Source of the DNA: Chimaeribacter coloradensis
Lineage (GTDB): Bacteria; Pseudomonadota; Gammaproteobacteria; Enterobacterales; Enterobacteriaceae
Direction of reading: 5' to 3'
Assembly (NCBI RefSeq): GCF_002858715.1
Contig: NZ_PJZH01000033.1
Location: 1-34,673 of the forward strand
Length of the DNA: 34,673 bases
The notes beneath the pieces are model-generated. The model saw only the letters and a program-made list of their open reading frames with translations. It was not told where the DNA came from and did not search any database. Made by a program: the position numbers and the translations under genes. The stretch's first letter is position 1. Each line of letters starts with the position of its first letter. Positions 1 through 8,622 of the stretch are shown here, piece after piece.

Positions 1-1
1 C

Positions 2-289
2 CCGGGTGAAAACGGCGGCGGTGTGCAGAAGCCGGTAGCCGGTGTCGAAGTGAAGGGCAAAGGTATCACTATCCAGGATATGGATAAGGCAACCAAGCCG
101 GTAAGCTTCAACATGGCCGAGTCTGACACCAAAGCCACCGGAAAAAGTATGACCGGCGTGCAGGTGAAGGATACCGACTGGAAACCGCTGCTGCCTGAGT
201 ATCAGATGTCCGCTAAGCAGACCTATCAGGATGCTGAGTGGTCACAGGCGAGCACTTTTGGAAATAATAATAAGGGTAAGATCAATTAA
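2..289 (+). CDS. C-terminal fragment of an unrecognised protein
   Basis: The reading frame is open from the first bases of the window and ends in TAA at 287-289, so the true start lies upstream of the window. About 95 residues are visible. The segment is polar, rich in Lys, Asp, Gly and Gln, with two similar-looking stretches (GVEVKGKGITIQDMD and GVQVKDTDWKPLLPEY) and no membrane segment. It ends in an Asn/Lys/Gly-rich tail (FGNNNKGKIN). A strong terminator follows 40 bp downstream, which supports a real gene end. I do not recognise the family. The GTG at base 23 is internal and probably not the start. Confidence 0.6.
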   Translation, partial: PGENGGGVQKPVAGVEVKGKGITIQDMDKATKPVSFNMAESDTKATGKSMTGVQVKDTDWKPLLPEYQMSAKQTYQDAEWSQASTFGNNNKGKIN

Positions 290-324
290 TTTAATTACCC
301 ACTGATTCATCATGTGATCTTAAC

Positions 325-358
325 TAAAACGTGCTTCCCCGGAAGCACGTTTTTTTTA
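325..358 (+). terminator. Rho-independent terminator, probably bidirectional
   Basis: A near-perfect hairpin (acgtgcttcc / ggaagcacgt, 329-350) is followed by eight T on the plus strand and preceded by four A. It ends the partial gene at 2-289. On the minus strand the same stem is followed by TTTAGTT and may also stop transcription from the regulator gene at 447-1175. Confidence 0.85.
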
Positions 359-446
359 TGTCAGGGTAAAAAGTAAAGAGGCAGGGCGACGAGGGAGGGA
401 ATGCTCATTATAAATAGGTAGATGTTAAAGGAATAAAAGTAAGAAA

Positions 447-1175
447 TTACGCCTCTTTATTTTCAGCTTCAGACGCGAGTTCGTAACGGAGTTCTTTTAC
501 CCGGTTTATCAGTTGTATATCATTTGTTACGCCCAATTTTCGCATGGCCATCGTCTTCTGATTACTGATGGTTTTCGGGCTTTTACAAAGCTCATGGGCA
601 ATCTGCTTAATCGAATACCCTTCACAAATAAGCTGGATAACCACTTTCTCCCGCGCGGAAAGGCTGTGCCAGCTGCTGTTTTTTTGTCGGCCGGATAAAA
701 ACGACGACAAAATCTCATGGGAAATACTGGGTTGCAGGTAGAAGCTGCCGCTATGGACCCGGCGCAACGTGTGCACGATGAGTGAAAAATCCTGTTCGCT
801 TTTGCGTATCACGCTGGCCGCGCCGGCTTCCATCGCTTCCGCAATCTGGTGGGAGGTCAGGTTTGCGCTGTAAAACACAATGCTGACATGCGGCATATGA
901 CGGTGAATCGTTCTTAATAATTGGGTGCCTTTTACATCCAGATCTTCCGTGAAGTTGCTATCGCAGATAACAATATCTATTTCATGTAAGTGAAGCTTTT
1001 TGAATAAATCATTAGGCGACAAACTAGTAAACAGAACATCGATGTCATGCTCACCCCGTAATAACGTGAGCAAGCCGTAGATAACAATAGGGTGCTGATC
1101 CGCTATTGCCACTCTTATTTTTTTATCGGAAATGGGCCCTACCGGGCGCAAGGCCTCGGGTTTCTTTCTTTGCAT
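447..1175 (-). CDS. RcsB-like response regulator, LuxR/FixJ-type HTH
   Basis: This is a DNA-binding response regulator with an N-terminal receiver domain and a C-terminal LuxR-type helix-turn-helix. The receiver begins at KKIRVAIADQHPIVIYGLL and keeps the phosphoacceptor Asp in DIVICDSNF, the Ser in VFYSAN and the Lys in VIRKSE, so it can plausibly be phosphorylated. The HTH region (LSAREKVVIQLICEGYSIKQIA, then SPKTISNQKTMAMRKLGV) is closest in style to RcsB, including the SxQK signature of the recognition helix. An in-frame ATG exists at 1322. The extra 49 residues there are of low quality, so ATG 1175 is preferred, although neither start has a clear Shine-Dalgarno. The gene is noticeably less GC-rich than its neighbours. 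It lies downstream of nrdG on the same strand with a 173-bp gap, so it probably has its own promoter. The target genes are unknown. Confidence 0.8.
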   Translation of the reverse strand: MQRKKPEALRPVGPISDKKIRVAIADQHPIVIYGLLTLLRGEHDIDVLFTSLSPNDLFKKLHLHEIDIVICDSNFTEDLDVKGTQLLRTIHRHMPHVSIVFYSANLTSHQIAEAMEAGAASVIRKSEQDFSLIVHTLRRVHSGSFYLQPSISHEILSSFLSGRQKNSSWHSLSAREKVVIQLICEGYSIKQIAHELCKSPKTISNQKTMAMRKLGVTNDIQLINRVKELRYELASEAENKEA

Positions 1176-1348
1176 AATCGGACACTGGTTAAATGAGAAT
1201 GCAGTAAGTGTAATTTGAGTTTCTGCATTTGTATATTTAGTTGCCTGCGGGGACGAATTATTTTCACGTTGCCATAAATAGGACCCAAAATTTAACACTA
1301 TTTTGGGTGCTATAAAAATCATGAAAATAATAAGAGAAGGGGAATTGA

Positions 1349-1813
1349 TTAACGGAGCCGATGAATAACCTGATTGCTGCTGCCGCGCCAGATCAACGCC
1401 GGATCCTTCAACGCCTGTATAAACTTGCCATCAATCAATACGTTAATCAGGCTGGTCACCTCGCGTTGCGCGTCACTCAGCGTGCCGAGCTGGTAGCCGG
1501 TCCATAGCCAGATATCTTTTCCTTCACACTCCGCCCGCACGCGTTTCACCAGATGCAGGATGGCGGAAAGATTGTGCGGATGCAAAGGATCGCCGCCGGA
1601 CAGGGAGAGCCCCTGCCGTGGAATGCGTAAATCATTGAGGTCATCAATAATTCGGTTCTCATCCTCCAGGGTAAACACCCGGCCGGAGTCCGGCCGCCAG
1701 GTGCTTTTGTTATAACAGCCGGGGCACTGGTGCTCGCACCCGGCGACAAACAGGGTGCAGCGCGTGCCCGGCCCGTTGACCACATCGATTGGGTAGTAGT
1801 GATGGACATTCAT
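1349..1813 (-). CDS. nrdG: Anaerobic ribonucleotide reductase activating enzyme
   Basis: This radical-SAM enzyme installs the glycyl radical on NrdD so that ribonucleotides can be reduced without oxygen. The product is 154 residues, the same length as in E. coli. The iron-sulfur cysteines are visible as CEHQCPGC (CX3CX2C, about residues 26-33), followed by the SAM-binding GGDP motif (LSLSGGDPLHP). It starts 6 bp after the nrdD stop codon and is certainly co-transcribed with it. Expression should follow the NrdR and oxygen-responsive control region upstream of nrdD. Confidence 0.97.
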   Translation of the reverse strand: MNVHHYYPIDVVNGPGTRCTLFVAGCEHQCPGCYNKSTWRPDSGRVFTLEDENRIIDDLNDLRIPRQGLSLSGGDPLHPHNLSAILHLVKRVRAECEGKDIWLWTGYQLGTLSDAQREVTSLINVLIDGKFIQALKDPALIWRGSSNQVIHRLR

Positions 1814-1819
1814 CGAGGT

Positions 1820-3955
1820 TTACCCCAACCGGCCGGTGTGAAGGTGTTTGACGCGACGTTTGACCTCTTCCTGTTTGCCGGCATTAAACGGCCGCGCATC
1901 GGGGCTGCCGAGGTAGCCGCACACCCGCCGGGTCACGGAGACGTTACTGGCATCATGGTTGCCGCATTTTGGGCAGGTAAAACCTTTGCTGGTACAGTCA
2001 AACTCACCGGTAAAGCCACAGACATAACACTCGTCAATCGGCGTATTGGTGCCGTAATAGGGTACCCGGTGGTAGCTGTAATCCCAGACATCTTCCAGCG
2101 CCTTGAGGTTATGTTGCAGGTTCGGGTATTCGCCGTAACAGATGAAACCGCCATTTGTCAGCAGCGGGTAGGGGGCTTCAAAATCCAGTTTGGCATAGGG
2201 GTCAACGCGCTTTTCCACATCCAGATGGAAGCTGTTGGTGTAGTAGCCTTTATCCGTCACCCCCGGAACCACGCCGAATTCGGCGGTGTCGAGACGGCAG
2301 AAGCGATCGCACAGGTTTTCGCTGGGGGTGCTGTAGAGGCTGAAGCCGTAGCCGGTCTCCTCTTTCCACTCATCAGTGGCAGCCCGCAGCCGCGCGACAA
2401 TCTGCACCGCCTTGGCCCGCAGCGATGGGTAATCAAACACATGCTGGTTGCCGGAAAGCGCGTTGATGGTTTCATGCAGGCCAATGTACCCCAGTGAAAC
2501 CGAGGCGCGGCCCTGTTTGAAGATCTCCGCGACATCATCATCCGCTTTCAGGCGCACCCCGCACGCCCCTTCCATATAGAGGATCGGGGCGACCCGCGCC
2601 TTCACCCCCTCCAGCCGCGCAATCCGCGTCATTAACGCCTTTTTCGCCAGCACCAGCCGCTCATCCAGCAACGTCCAGAACCGGGACTCATCATCGCGCG
2701 CCTCCAGGGCGATGCGCGGCAGGTTGAGGCTGATCACGCCGATGTTATTGCGCCCGTCATGGATCAGCTCGCCGTTCTCCTCATAGACGCCCAGGAAACT
2801 GCGGCAGCCCATCGGCGTTTTGAACGAACCGGTGACCTTCACCACCTGCTCATAATTGAGGATGTCCGGGTACATGCGCTTGCTGGCGCACTCCAGCGCC
2901 AGTTGTTTGATGTCATAGTTGGCGTCGCCCGGCTTATGGTTAATGCCGTCGCGGATGGCGAACACCAGCTTGGGAAATACAGCGGTTTTGCGGTTCTTGC
3001 CCAGCCCGGCGATGCGGTTACGCAGGATAGACTGCTGAATCAGCCGCGACGGCCAGCAGGTGCCGAGGCCAAACCCAAAGGTGACGAACGGCGTCTGGCC
3101 GTTGGCGGTATGCAGCGTGTTGACTTCATACTCCAGCGACTGGAATGCGTCGTAGCACTCCTTCTCTGTGCGGTCGCGGGCGTAGCCTTCCACATCCGGG
3201 ATCTGCCACGCCTGGGCGGTGGCGCGGTGCTTGTCAAAACTGGCGGTGACGTAAGGGGCGAGGATCTCATCGATACGGTTAATGGTCGTGCCGCCATAAA
3301 TATGGCTGGCGACCTGCGCGATGATCTGGGCGGTAACGGCGGTCGCCGTTGAGATCGACTTCGGCGTCTCAATCTCGGCATTGCCCATCTTGAAGCCGCC
3401 GGTCAGCATTCCTTTCAGATCAATCAGCATGCAGTTGAACATCGGGAAAAATGGCGAGTAGTCGAGATCGTGATAGTGGATCTCGCCGCGCTCATGGGCC
3501 AGCACCACGTCACGCGGCAGGATGTGCTGCTTGGCGTAATGCTTGGCGACGATGCCGGCCAGCAGATCGCGCTGAGTCGGGATGACTTTGCTGTCTTTGT
3601 TGGCGTTCTCATTCAGCAAGGCGGGGTTACGCTGCTCCACCAGCCCGCGGATCTCCTGGTTCAGTTTCCCGCGTTGTTCACGGGCGACATCGCGGTCGTG
3701 GCGATATTCGATATAGGCGCGGGCCAGCGCCTTGTGCGGCCCGGCCATCAACAGATTTTCCACGGCCTCCTGGATCTTGTGAATATCCACCTGATCCTGA
3801 CCGGCCAGCTGGGCGGCCACATGCCGGGCCACCCCGGCGCAGTAGTCGTCATCTTTTAGCCGGGCCGCCTGCGCCGCCCGGGCAACCGCCTGCATAATCC
3901 GCGCTTCATCAAAGACTACCCGGCACCCGTCCCGCTTTATCACCACTGGTTTCAC
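1820..3955 (-). CDS. nrdD: Anaerobic ribonucleoside-triphosphate reductase
   Basis: This class III glycyl-radical enzyme reduces ribonucleoside triphosphates to deoxyribonucleotides under anaerobiosis. The N-terminal ATP-cone starts at KPVVIKRDGCRVVF. The C-terminus carries a four-cysteine zinc site (CYVC and CPKC) and the glycyl radical loop RVCGYLGS, with Gly near residue 680. The GTG at 3955 is chosen because AGGAG sits 7 bp upstream and it gives 711 residues, against 712 in E. coli. The alternative upstream ATG at 3985 would add ten residues and lies on the Shine-Dalgarno side. The gene is followed 6 bp later by nrdG. Two NrdR boxes and an FNR-like site lie upstream, matching control by nucleotide status and anaerobiosis. 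Confidence 0.97.
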   Translation of the reverse strand: MKPVVIKRDGCRVVFDEARIMQAVARAAQAARLKDDDYCAGVARHVAAQLAGQDQVDIHKIQEAVENLLMAGPHKALARAYIEYRHDRDVAREQRGKLNQEIRGLVEQRNPALLNENANKDSKVIPTQRDLLAGIVAKHYAKQHILPRDVVLAHERGEIHYHDLDYSPFFPMFNCMLIDLKGMLTGGFKMGNAEIETPKSISTATAVTAQIIAQVASHIYGGTTINRIDEILAPYVTASFDKHRATAQAWQIPDVEGYARDRTEKECYDAFQSLEYEVNTLHTANGQTPFVTFGFGLGTCWPSRLIQQSILRNRIAGLGKNRKTAVFPKLVFAIRDGINHKPGDANYDIKQLALECASKRMYPDILNYEQVVKVTGSFKTPMGCRSFLGVYEENGELIHDGRNNIGVISLNLPRIALEARDDESRFWTLLDERLVLAKKALMTRIARLEGVKARVAPILYMEGACGVRLKADDDVAEIFKQGRASVSLGYIGLHETINALSGNQHVFDYPSLRAKAVQIVARLRAATDEWKEETGYGFSLYSTPSENLCDRFCRLDTAEFGVVPGVTDKGYYTNSFHLDVEKRVDPYAKLDFEAPYPLLTNGGFICYGEYPNLQHNLKALEDVWDYSYHRVPYYGTNTPIDECYVCGFTGEFDCTSKGFTCPKCGNHDASNVSVTRRVCGYLGSPDARPFNAGKQEEVKRRVKHLHTGRLG

Positions 3956-3994
3956 GATGGCACTCCTTTGGTGGTTACCCCGCAAGGGGCAAGA

Positions 3995-4043
3995 ATCACT
4001 ACATGTAGAAGAGGTGGGTTACTATACGCACTATATGTAGTGC
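3995..4043 (-). promoter_or_regulatory. Tandem NrdR boxes upstream of nrdD
   Basis: Two 16-bp palindromic elements are visible: atcactacatgtagaa (3995-4010) and gcactatatgtagtgc (4028-4043). Both match the NrdR box pattern acaCwATATwGTgt. Their centres are 33 bp apart, about three helical turns, which is the usual spacing for cooperative NrdR binding. NrdR represses nrd operons when dATP is high, so this is very probably the nrdDG operator. Confidence 0.8.
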
Positions 4044-4069
4044 TCTGGCGAGCCTTAATGCAGCTTTGC

Positions 4070-4083
4070 TTGATATAAGACAA
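4070..4083 (-). promoter_or_regulatory. FNR-like site upstream of nrdD (tentative)
   Basis: The plus strand reads ttgatataagacaa: one perfect FNR half-site (TTGAT), a 4-bp spacer, and a second half (GACAA) that matches ATCAA at three of five positions. nrdDG is FNR-activated in E. coli, so the location makes sense, but the second half-site is imperfect. Confidence 0.4.
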
Positions 4084-4251
4084 AGAAAAAAGTGCGCTGT
4101 GGAATCTCTGACCATTACCGGGCCGGGCACCGGCACACTGACACCGTGATACCGCAATATTAGATATTAACGATTTTTTTACATGCGCTCCCCGGCTACA
4201 CTGCTGAAAAGCAGCTATTTTCGGGACAGCGTGAAGGCGGGCAGGAGAGCA

Positions 4252-5268
4252 ATGAAAGTATTGGTCACTGGAGCGACAAGCGGGCTGGGGCGTAATGCCG
4301 TGGAGTGGTTATTGCAGGCGGGCCATCAGGTTCATGCCACCGGGCGTAATGCCGGGGTGGGCGACATGCTGGCGGCGCAGGGTGCGCAGTTTACCGCGCT
4401 GGATCTGGCCTCAGCGGACATCGCGGCCTGCCGGGCGCTGGTGGCGGGGTGTGATGCCGTCTGGCATTGTGCAGCCAATCAACAGCCGTGGGGCGACTAT
4501 CAGTCGTTTTATGACATCAACGTCATGGCCACTGAAAACCTGTTGCAGGCAGCGGGGGAAGCGGGCGTCGGGCGCTTTATCTACGTTTCGTCTGCCGCGA
4601 TCTATTTTGATTACCGCCACCGTTACAACGTGGAAGAGGGCTTCCGCCCGTCGCGCTTTGCCGGCCACGCCGTTGCCAGCAAATATGCGGCGGAGGAGAG
4701 CATCCGGCGGCTGATGCCGCACTATCCCCATATCTGCTGTATCATCCTGAGGCCCGGCGCGCTGTTCGGCCCGCATCAGCAGGGCGACCTGCCGGTCATG
4801 CTGGAAAACCTGCGCCACAGTCAGGGCATTCTTGCCCTGCCGGACGGCGGGGTGGCCCGTTCAGAGTTTACCTTTGTGCTGAATGTGGTGCAGGCGCTGG
4901 CGCTGGCAACGGAGCAACCGGCGCTGGAGAGCGGCACGGTATTTAACATCACCAACCATGAGGCGCAGAGCCTGGCGCTGATGCTGGAGATGCTGCTGGG
5001 GCAGCAATTAGGGATTCAGTACTACCTGCGCGCCACCCCTTACCAGATCGCCTACGGCAGGGCGGGGCTGCATGAGCTCAGGAGCCTGGTGCGGCGGCAG
5101 CGGCCGCGGGTGACGCGGCACAGTGTCGCGGCGGCGGCCTATGATCTGACCCTCAGCCAACAACGGGCGCGGCAGACGCTGGGCTACACGCCGCGCTATA
5201 CGCTGGCCGAGGGCATCGCACTGACTGCCCAGTGGATGATTGCGCAGGGCCTGGTGACCCCGCGCTGA
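4252..5268 (+). CDS. NAD-dependent epimerase/dehydratase-like (extended SDR)
   Basis: This is an extended short-chain dehydrogenase/reductase with an N-terminal Rossmann fold. MKVLVTGATSGLGRNA contains the GxxGxxG nucleotide-binding motif, and FIYVSSAAIYFDY contains the active-site Ser strand. The start at 4252 has AGGAG five bases upstream. An ATG at 4183 only adds 23 low-complexity residues. The product is 338 residues. In this family a Tyr normally stands four residues before the catalytic Lys. Here the segment reads GHAVASKYAAEE, with Ala at that position, so the usual YxxxK motif is not intact. The substrate is unknown: sugar-nucleotide epimerase, steroid dehydrogenase-like and flavonol reductase-like roles are all possible. 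It converges on treC with only 4 bp between the stop codons. Confidence 0.8.
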   Translation: MKVLVTGATSGLGRNAVEWLLQAGHQVHATGRNAGVGDMLAAQGAQFTALDLASADIAACRALVAGCDAVWHCAANQQPWGDYQSFYDINVMATENLLQAAGEAGVGRFIYVSSAAIYFDYRHRYNVEEGFRPSRFAGHAVASKYAAEESIRRLMPHYPHICCIILRPGALFGPHQQGDLPVMLENLRHSQGILALPDGGVARSEFTFVLNVVQALALATEQPALESGTVFNITNHEAQSLALMLEMLLGQQLGIQYYLRATPYQIAYGRAGLHELRSLVRRQRPRVTRHSVAAAAYDLTLSQQRARQTLGYTPRYTLAEGIALTAQWMIAQGLVTPR

Positions 5269-5272
5269 GAGG

Positions 5273-6946
5273 TCAGCCGCGCAGCCAGTAAACCGCTTCA
5301 AACGGGCGCAGCGTCATCGCTGAAGGCCGCGCGGCGGCGTCGCCGTAGTTATCCATCAGCAGCGTCCACTCCCCGGCGGACCCGGCATCCTCATCGGGCT
5401 GCCAGGGTTGCGCCTCCCGGCTGAGGTTGGCGGCCACCAGCAACTGCTGGTCACCGTGCTGACGCCGGTAACACCAGAGCCACGGGTGCTCGGGCAGCAG
5501 ATCCTGATAGTCCCCGTGGGTCAGGATCGGCAACTGCTTGCGCAGGGCGATCAGCCGCTGGTAGGTGTAAAACACCGACTGCTTGTCCGCCAGCGCCCGG
5601 CTGACGTTGATCTCGTGGTAGTTGCCGCACGGCTCCAGCCACGGCGTCACGGTGCTGAACCCGGCATGGTCGCTCTCATCCCACTGCATCGGCGTGCGGC
5701 CGTTGTCGCGTGATTTGCCCGACAGAATATCCAGCAGCTCCGCCTCCGGCCGCCCGGCCGCCAGCAGTTCCTTGAACATATTCAGGCTCTCGACATCCCG
5801 GTATTGCGCCAGGTAGCGGTAGCCGGGGTTGGTCATGCCGATCTCCTCCCCCTGGTAGATATAAGGCGTGCCCTGCATCCCGTGCAGCACCATCGCCAGC
5901 ATCTTGGCGGCGGGCACCCGCAGCGCGCCGTCATCGCCGAAGCGCGACACCGCCCGCGGCTGGTCGTGGTTACACCAGAACAGCGCATTCCAGGCGTGGC
6001 CATGCATCCCGCGCTGCCACTCGCCGAAAATCCGCTTCAGCTGCACGAAGTCCGGCCGCGCGCGCACCCATTTCTCGCCGTTCGGGTAGTCCACTTTCAG
6101 GTGGTGGAAGTTGAAGGTCATGGAGAGTTCGCTGCCGTCCAGCGCGGCGTAACGGCGGCAATGTTCCAGGGTTGTCGAGGACATCTCGCCCACGGTCATC
6201 AGCCCCAGCGGCTGGAACACCTCGCGGCTCATCCCCTGCAAAAACTCATGGATGCGCGGGCCGTCGGTGTAATAGCGGCGGCCGTCGCCGGTGTGATCAG
6301 AGGGCAGGCCGGGGGTTTTTGAGATCAGGTTAATCACATCCAGCCGCAGGCCGTCGACCCCTCTGGCGGCCCAGAAGGCACAGACCTGGTGCAGCGCCTC
6401 GCGCACCGGCGGGTGCTCCCAGTTCAGGTCAGCCTGCTCGGGGGCGAACAGGTGCAGGTAGTACTGGCCGCTGGCCTCATGCCACTGCCAGGCGTTGCCG
6501 CCGAACTTGGAGCGCCAGTTATTCGGCAGGCCGTCCGGCGTGGTGGGGTCCGGGTCACGCCAGATGTAGTAGTCGCGGTAGGCGCTGGCCGGGTCCTGCG
6601 CCTGGATAAACCACTCATGCTGGGTCGAGGTGTGGTTGAACACCATGTCCATGATGATGCGGATACCGCGCCGGTGCGCCTCGTGCGTCAGCTCCTCAAA
6701 GGTCTCCAGCGTGCCGTAGGCCGGGTCGATTGAGCAGTAGTCAGCCACGTCATAGCCGTTATCCACCTGCGGCGAACGGTATACCGGCGTCAGCCACAGC
6801 GCATCCACCCCCAGTTGTTGCAGGTAATCGAGGCGGCTTATCACCCCGCGCAGATCGCCCAGCCCGTCGCCGGTGCTGTCCTGAAAACTCTTGGTGTAAA
6901 TCTGGTAAATAACGCCGTTTTGCCACCAGGGCAGAGGTGCGGACAT
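5273..6946 (-). CDS. treC: Trehalose-6-phosphate hydrolase
   Basis: This cytoplasmic GH13 enzyme splits trehalose-6-phosphate, the product of TreB-mediated uptake, into glucose and glucose-6-phosphate. The 557-residue protein opens with WWQNGVIYQIYTKSF and carries the GH13 landmarks in order: MDMVFNHTS, the nucleophile Asp203 in GLRLDVINL, the acid/base Glu254 in VGEMSS and Asp328 in NHDQPR. It lies 80 bp downstream of treB on the same strand and is presumably in the same operon. Length and motifs agree with E. coli TreC (551 residues). Confidence 0.97.
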   Translation of the reverse strand: MSAPLPWWQNGVIYQIYTKSFQDSTGDGLGDLRGVISRLDYLQQLGVDALWLTPVYRSPQVDNGYDVADYCSIDPAYGTLETFEELTHEAHRRGIRIIMDMVFNHTSTQHEWFIQAQDPASAYRDYYIWRDPDPTTPDGLPNNWRSKFGGNAWQWHEASGQYYLHLFAPEQADLNWEHPPVREALHQVCAFWAARGVDGLRLDVINLISKTPGLPSDHTGDGRRYYTDGPRIHEFLQGMSREVFQPLGLMTVGEMSSTTLEHCRRYAALDGSELSMTFNFHHLKVDYPNGEKWVRARPDFVQLKRIFGEWQRGMHGHAWNALFWCNHDQPRAVSRFGDDGALRVPAAKMLAMVLHGMQGTPYIYQGEEIGMTNPGYRYLAQYRDVESLNMFKELLAAGRPEAELLDILSGKSRDNGRTPMQWDESDHAGFSTVTPWLEPCGNYHEINVSRALADKQSVFYTYQRLIALRKQLPILTHGDYQDLLPEHPWLWCYRRQHGDQQLLVAANLSREAQPWQPDEDAGSAGEWTLLMDNYGDAAARPSAMTLRPFEAVYWLRG

Positions 6947-7026
6947 GACTATGCTCCCATATCAAAAGAAAATTCAGCGAGGAAAAAGGGGAAAAGGCGG
7001 GCGCCTTCGCGGCGCCCGGCAGACAA

Positions 7027-8454
7027 TCAGGTGTACGCCAGCTCACCGCGGCGCATTTTGCGCTGGTAGACCAGCACGGTCAGCAGAACCGGCACGACAA
7101 TCGCGGTCAGCATCGCCAGGGCGTAGACGGCCCAGAACTGCGGTTTGATCGACAGGATGCCCGGCAACCCGCCGACGCCGATGCCGTTAGCCGTCACATG
7201 GGCCAGCCCGCAGATCAGCGCGGCGCAGGCAGAGCCGATCATCGCGCAGAGCATCGGGAAGCGGTATTTGAGGTTGATCCCGTACATCGCCGGTTCGGTC
7301 ACGCCCAGGTAGGCGGAGATGGCAGCCGGCACCGAGATTTCACGCTCATTGTGTTTGCGGCTGACGATGATGATGCCGGTCACCGCGGCGGCCTGCGCAA
7401 TGTTGGAAAGGGCGATCAGCGGCCAGACCGGCGTACCGCCCATGTTCTGGATCATCTGCAAATCGATGGCCAGCGTGGTCTGGTGCACGCCGGTGACCAC
7501 CAGCGGCGCATAGAGGAAGCCGAAAATCGCCGCGCCAATCGGCGCGAAGGCACCGGTCATCATCGCGCGCACGCCCCAGGCAACGCTGTCACCAATCATG
7601 CGGCCGAACGGCCCGATCAGCGTATGGGCGAGGAACACCGCCAGGATCAGCGAAATCACCGGCACCACTACCAGCTCCAGGTAGTTGGGCACGATGCGGC
7701 GTAACCGCGTCTCGATAAAGGCCAGCATCACCCCGGCCAGCATCGACGGGATCACCTGCGCCTGATAGCCCACTTTTTCAATGGTAAACCAGCCGAAATC
7801 CCAGACGTCCGGGATCTGCTGCCCCAGCAGGTAGGGGTTCATCAGCTGCGGTGACACCAGCGTCACGCCCAGCACAATGCCGAGGATTGGCGTGCCGCCC
7901 AGCTTTTTCACCGTGGCCCAGCAGATGCCCACCGGCAGGTAGAAGAAGATCGCCTCACCGAGCAGCCAGAGGAAATCGTAAATGGTCTGCCACAGCGGGT
8001 AGAGCTGCGCCAGCGACCGGCCGTTGCTCATCGGGATGTCGCCGATGATATTGCGGAAGCCGAGGATCAGGCCGCCGCTGATCAGGGCGGGCAGCAGCGG
8101 GAAGAAGATCTCGGCAAAGTGGGAGATGCCGCGCTCAAAGAGGCTCATGTTCTGGCGGGCCGCCACTTTGGCCTGCTCTTTGTTGGCACCGCTGTTGCCG
8201 CTGGCGGCGATCAGCGCCTTGTAATAGTCACCTACCTCGGGGCCAATCACCACCTGGAACTGCCCGGCGTTGGTGAAGCAGCCTTTTACCATGCGCAGGC
8301 CTTCAATGGCTTTCGGGTCAGCCTTGGCCGGATCATTCAGGACAAAACGCAACCGGGTAATACAGTGGGTGACGGTAGCGATGTTGCCGCTGCCGCCCAC
8401 CAGGGTAATCAACTGCTCAATGTCAGACGGGTTGACCGTGGTTTTTTTGCTCAT
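7027..8454 (-). CDS. treB: Trehalose-specific PTS enzyme IIBC
   Basis: This inner-membrane permease imports trehalose and phosphorylates it to trehalose-6-phosphate through the PTS. The N-terminal EIIB domain has the phosphorylated Cys at residue 31 (THCITRLRF). It is followed by a hydrophobic multi-span EIIC domain of about 350 residues. The start at ATG 8454 gives 475 residues beginning MSKKTTVNPSDIEQL, close to E. coli TreB (473). A longer in-frame ATG at 8595 would run through the promoter and operator and is rejected. No EIIA domain is present, so phosphate must come from a separate EIIA, as in E. coli, where the glucose EIIA (Crr) serves. It is the first gene of treBC. Confidence 0.96.
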   Translation of the reverse strand: MSKKTTVNPSDIEQLITLVGGSGNIATVTHCITRLRFVLNDPAKADPKAIEGLRMVKGCFTNAGQFQVVIGPEVGDYYKALIAASGNSGANKEQAKVAARQNMSLFERGISHFAEIFFPLLPALISGGLILGFRNIIGDIPMSNGRSLAQLYPLWQTIYDFLWLLGEAIFFYLPVGICWATVKKLGGTPILGIVLGVTLVSPQLMNPYLLGQQIPDVWDFGWFTIEKVGYQAQVIPSMLAGVMLAFIETRLRRIVPNYLELVVVPVISLILAVFLAHTLIGPFGRMIGDSVAWGVRAMMTGAFAPIGAAIFGFLYAPLVVTGVHQTTLAIDLQMIQNMGGTPVWPLIALSNIAQAAAVTGIIIVSRKHNEREISVPAAISAYLGVTEPAMYGINLKYRFPMLCAMIGSACAALICGLAHVTANGIGVGGLPGILSIKPQFWAVYALAMLTAIVVPVLLTVLVYQRKMRRGELAYT

Positions 8455-8524
8455 GGTTGTATGCTCTTTGTTAGGCGCGAGGGCAAAGGCGTTTTCCGGC
8501 CGGAACAAGGGAAGGTGTTTTGAA

Positions 8525-8586
8525 AGCATAGCGTGAATCTGGGTCTGTGGAATTGGGAACGTTCCCACTTTGCGCCGGTGATCACA
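8525..8586 (-). promoter_or_regulatory. treB promoter with TreR operator and CRP-like site
   Basis: A perfect 14-bp palindrome tgggaacgttccca (8554-8567) has the CG-centred form of a LacI-family operator and is the likely TreR site. Just upstream in the direction of transcription, tgcgccggtgatcaca (8571-8586) resembles a CRP site with one perfect half (TGTGA on the minus strand). A TATGCT -10 element at 8525-8530 would put the start of transcription near 8518. The CRP-like site would then be centred near -61 and the TreR operator near -42. This geometry fits CRP activation and TreR repression. The -10 assignment is inferred. Confidence 0.75.
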
Positions 8587-8622
8587 TATTTCCACTGGCC
8601 GCAGCGGGGCAGGCCTGTGGCG

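Noticed and set aside
1730-2497. A 255-codon plus-strand open frame
   Set aside because: It lies opposite nrdD and nrdG, whose motifs and lengths are beyond doubt. High GC content creates long antisense frames here.
8455-8595. N-terminal extension of treB from an upstream ATG
   Set aside because: The extension would translate through the operator and promoter. The 475-residue form matches the family length.
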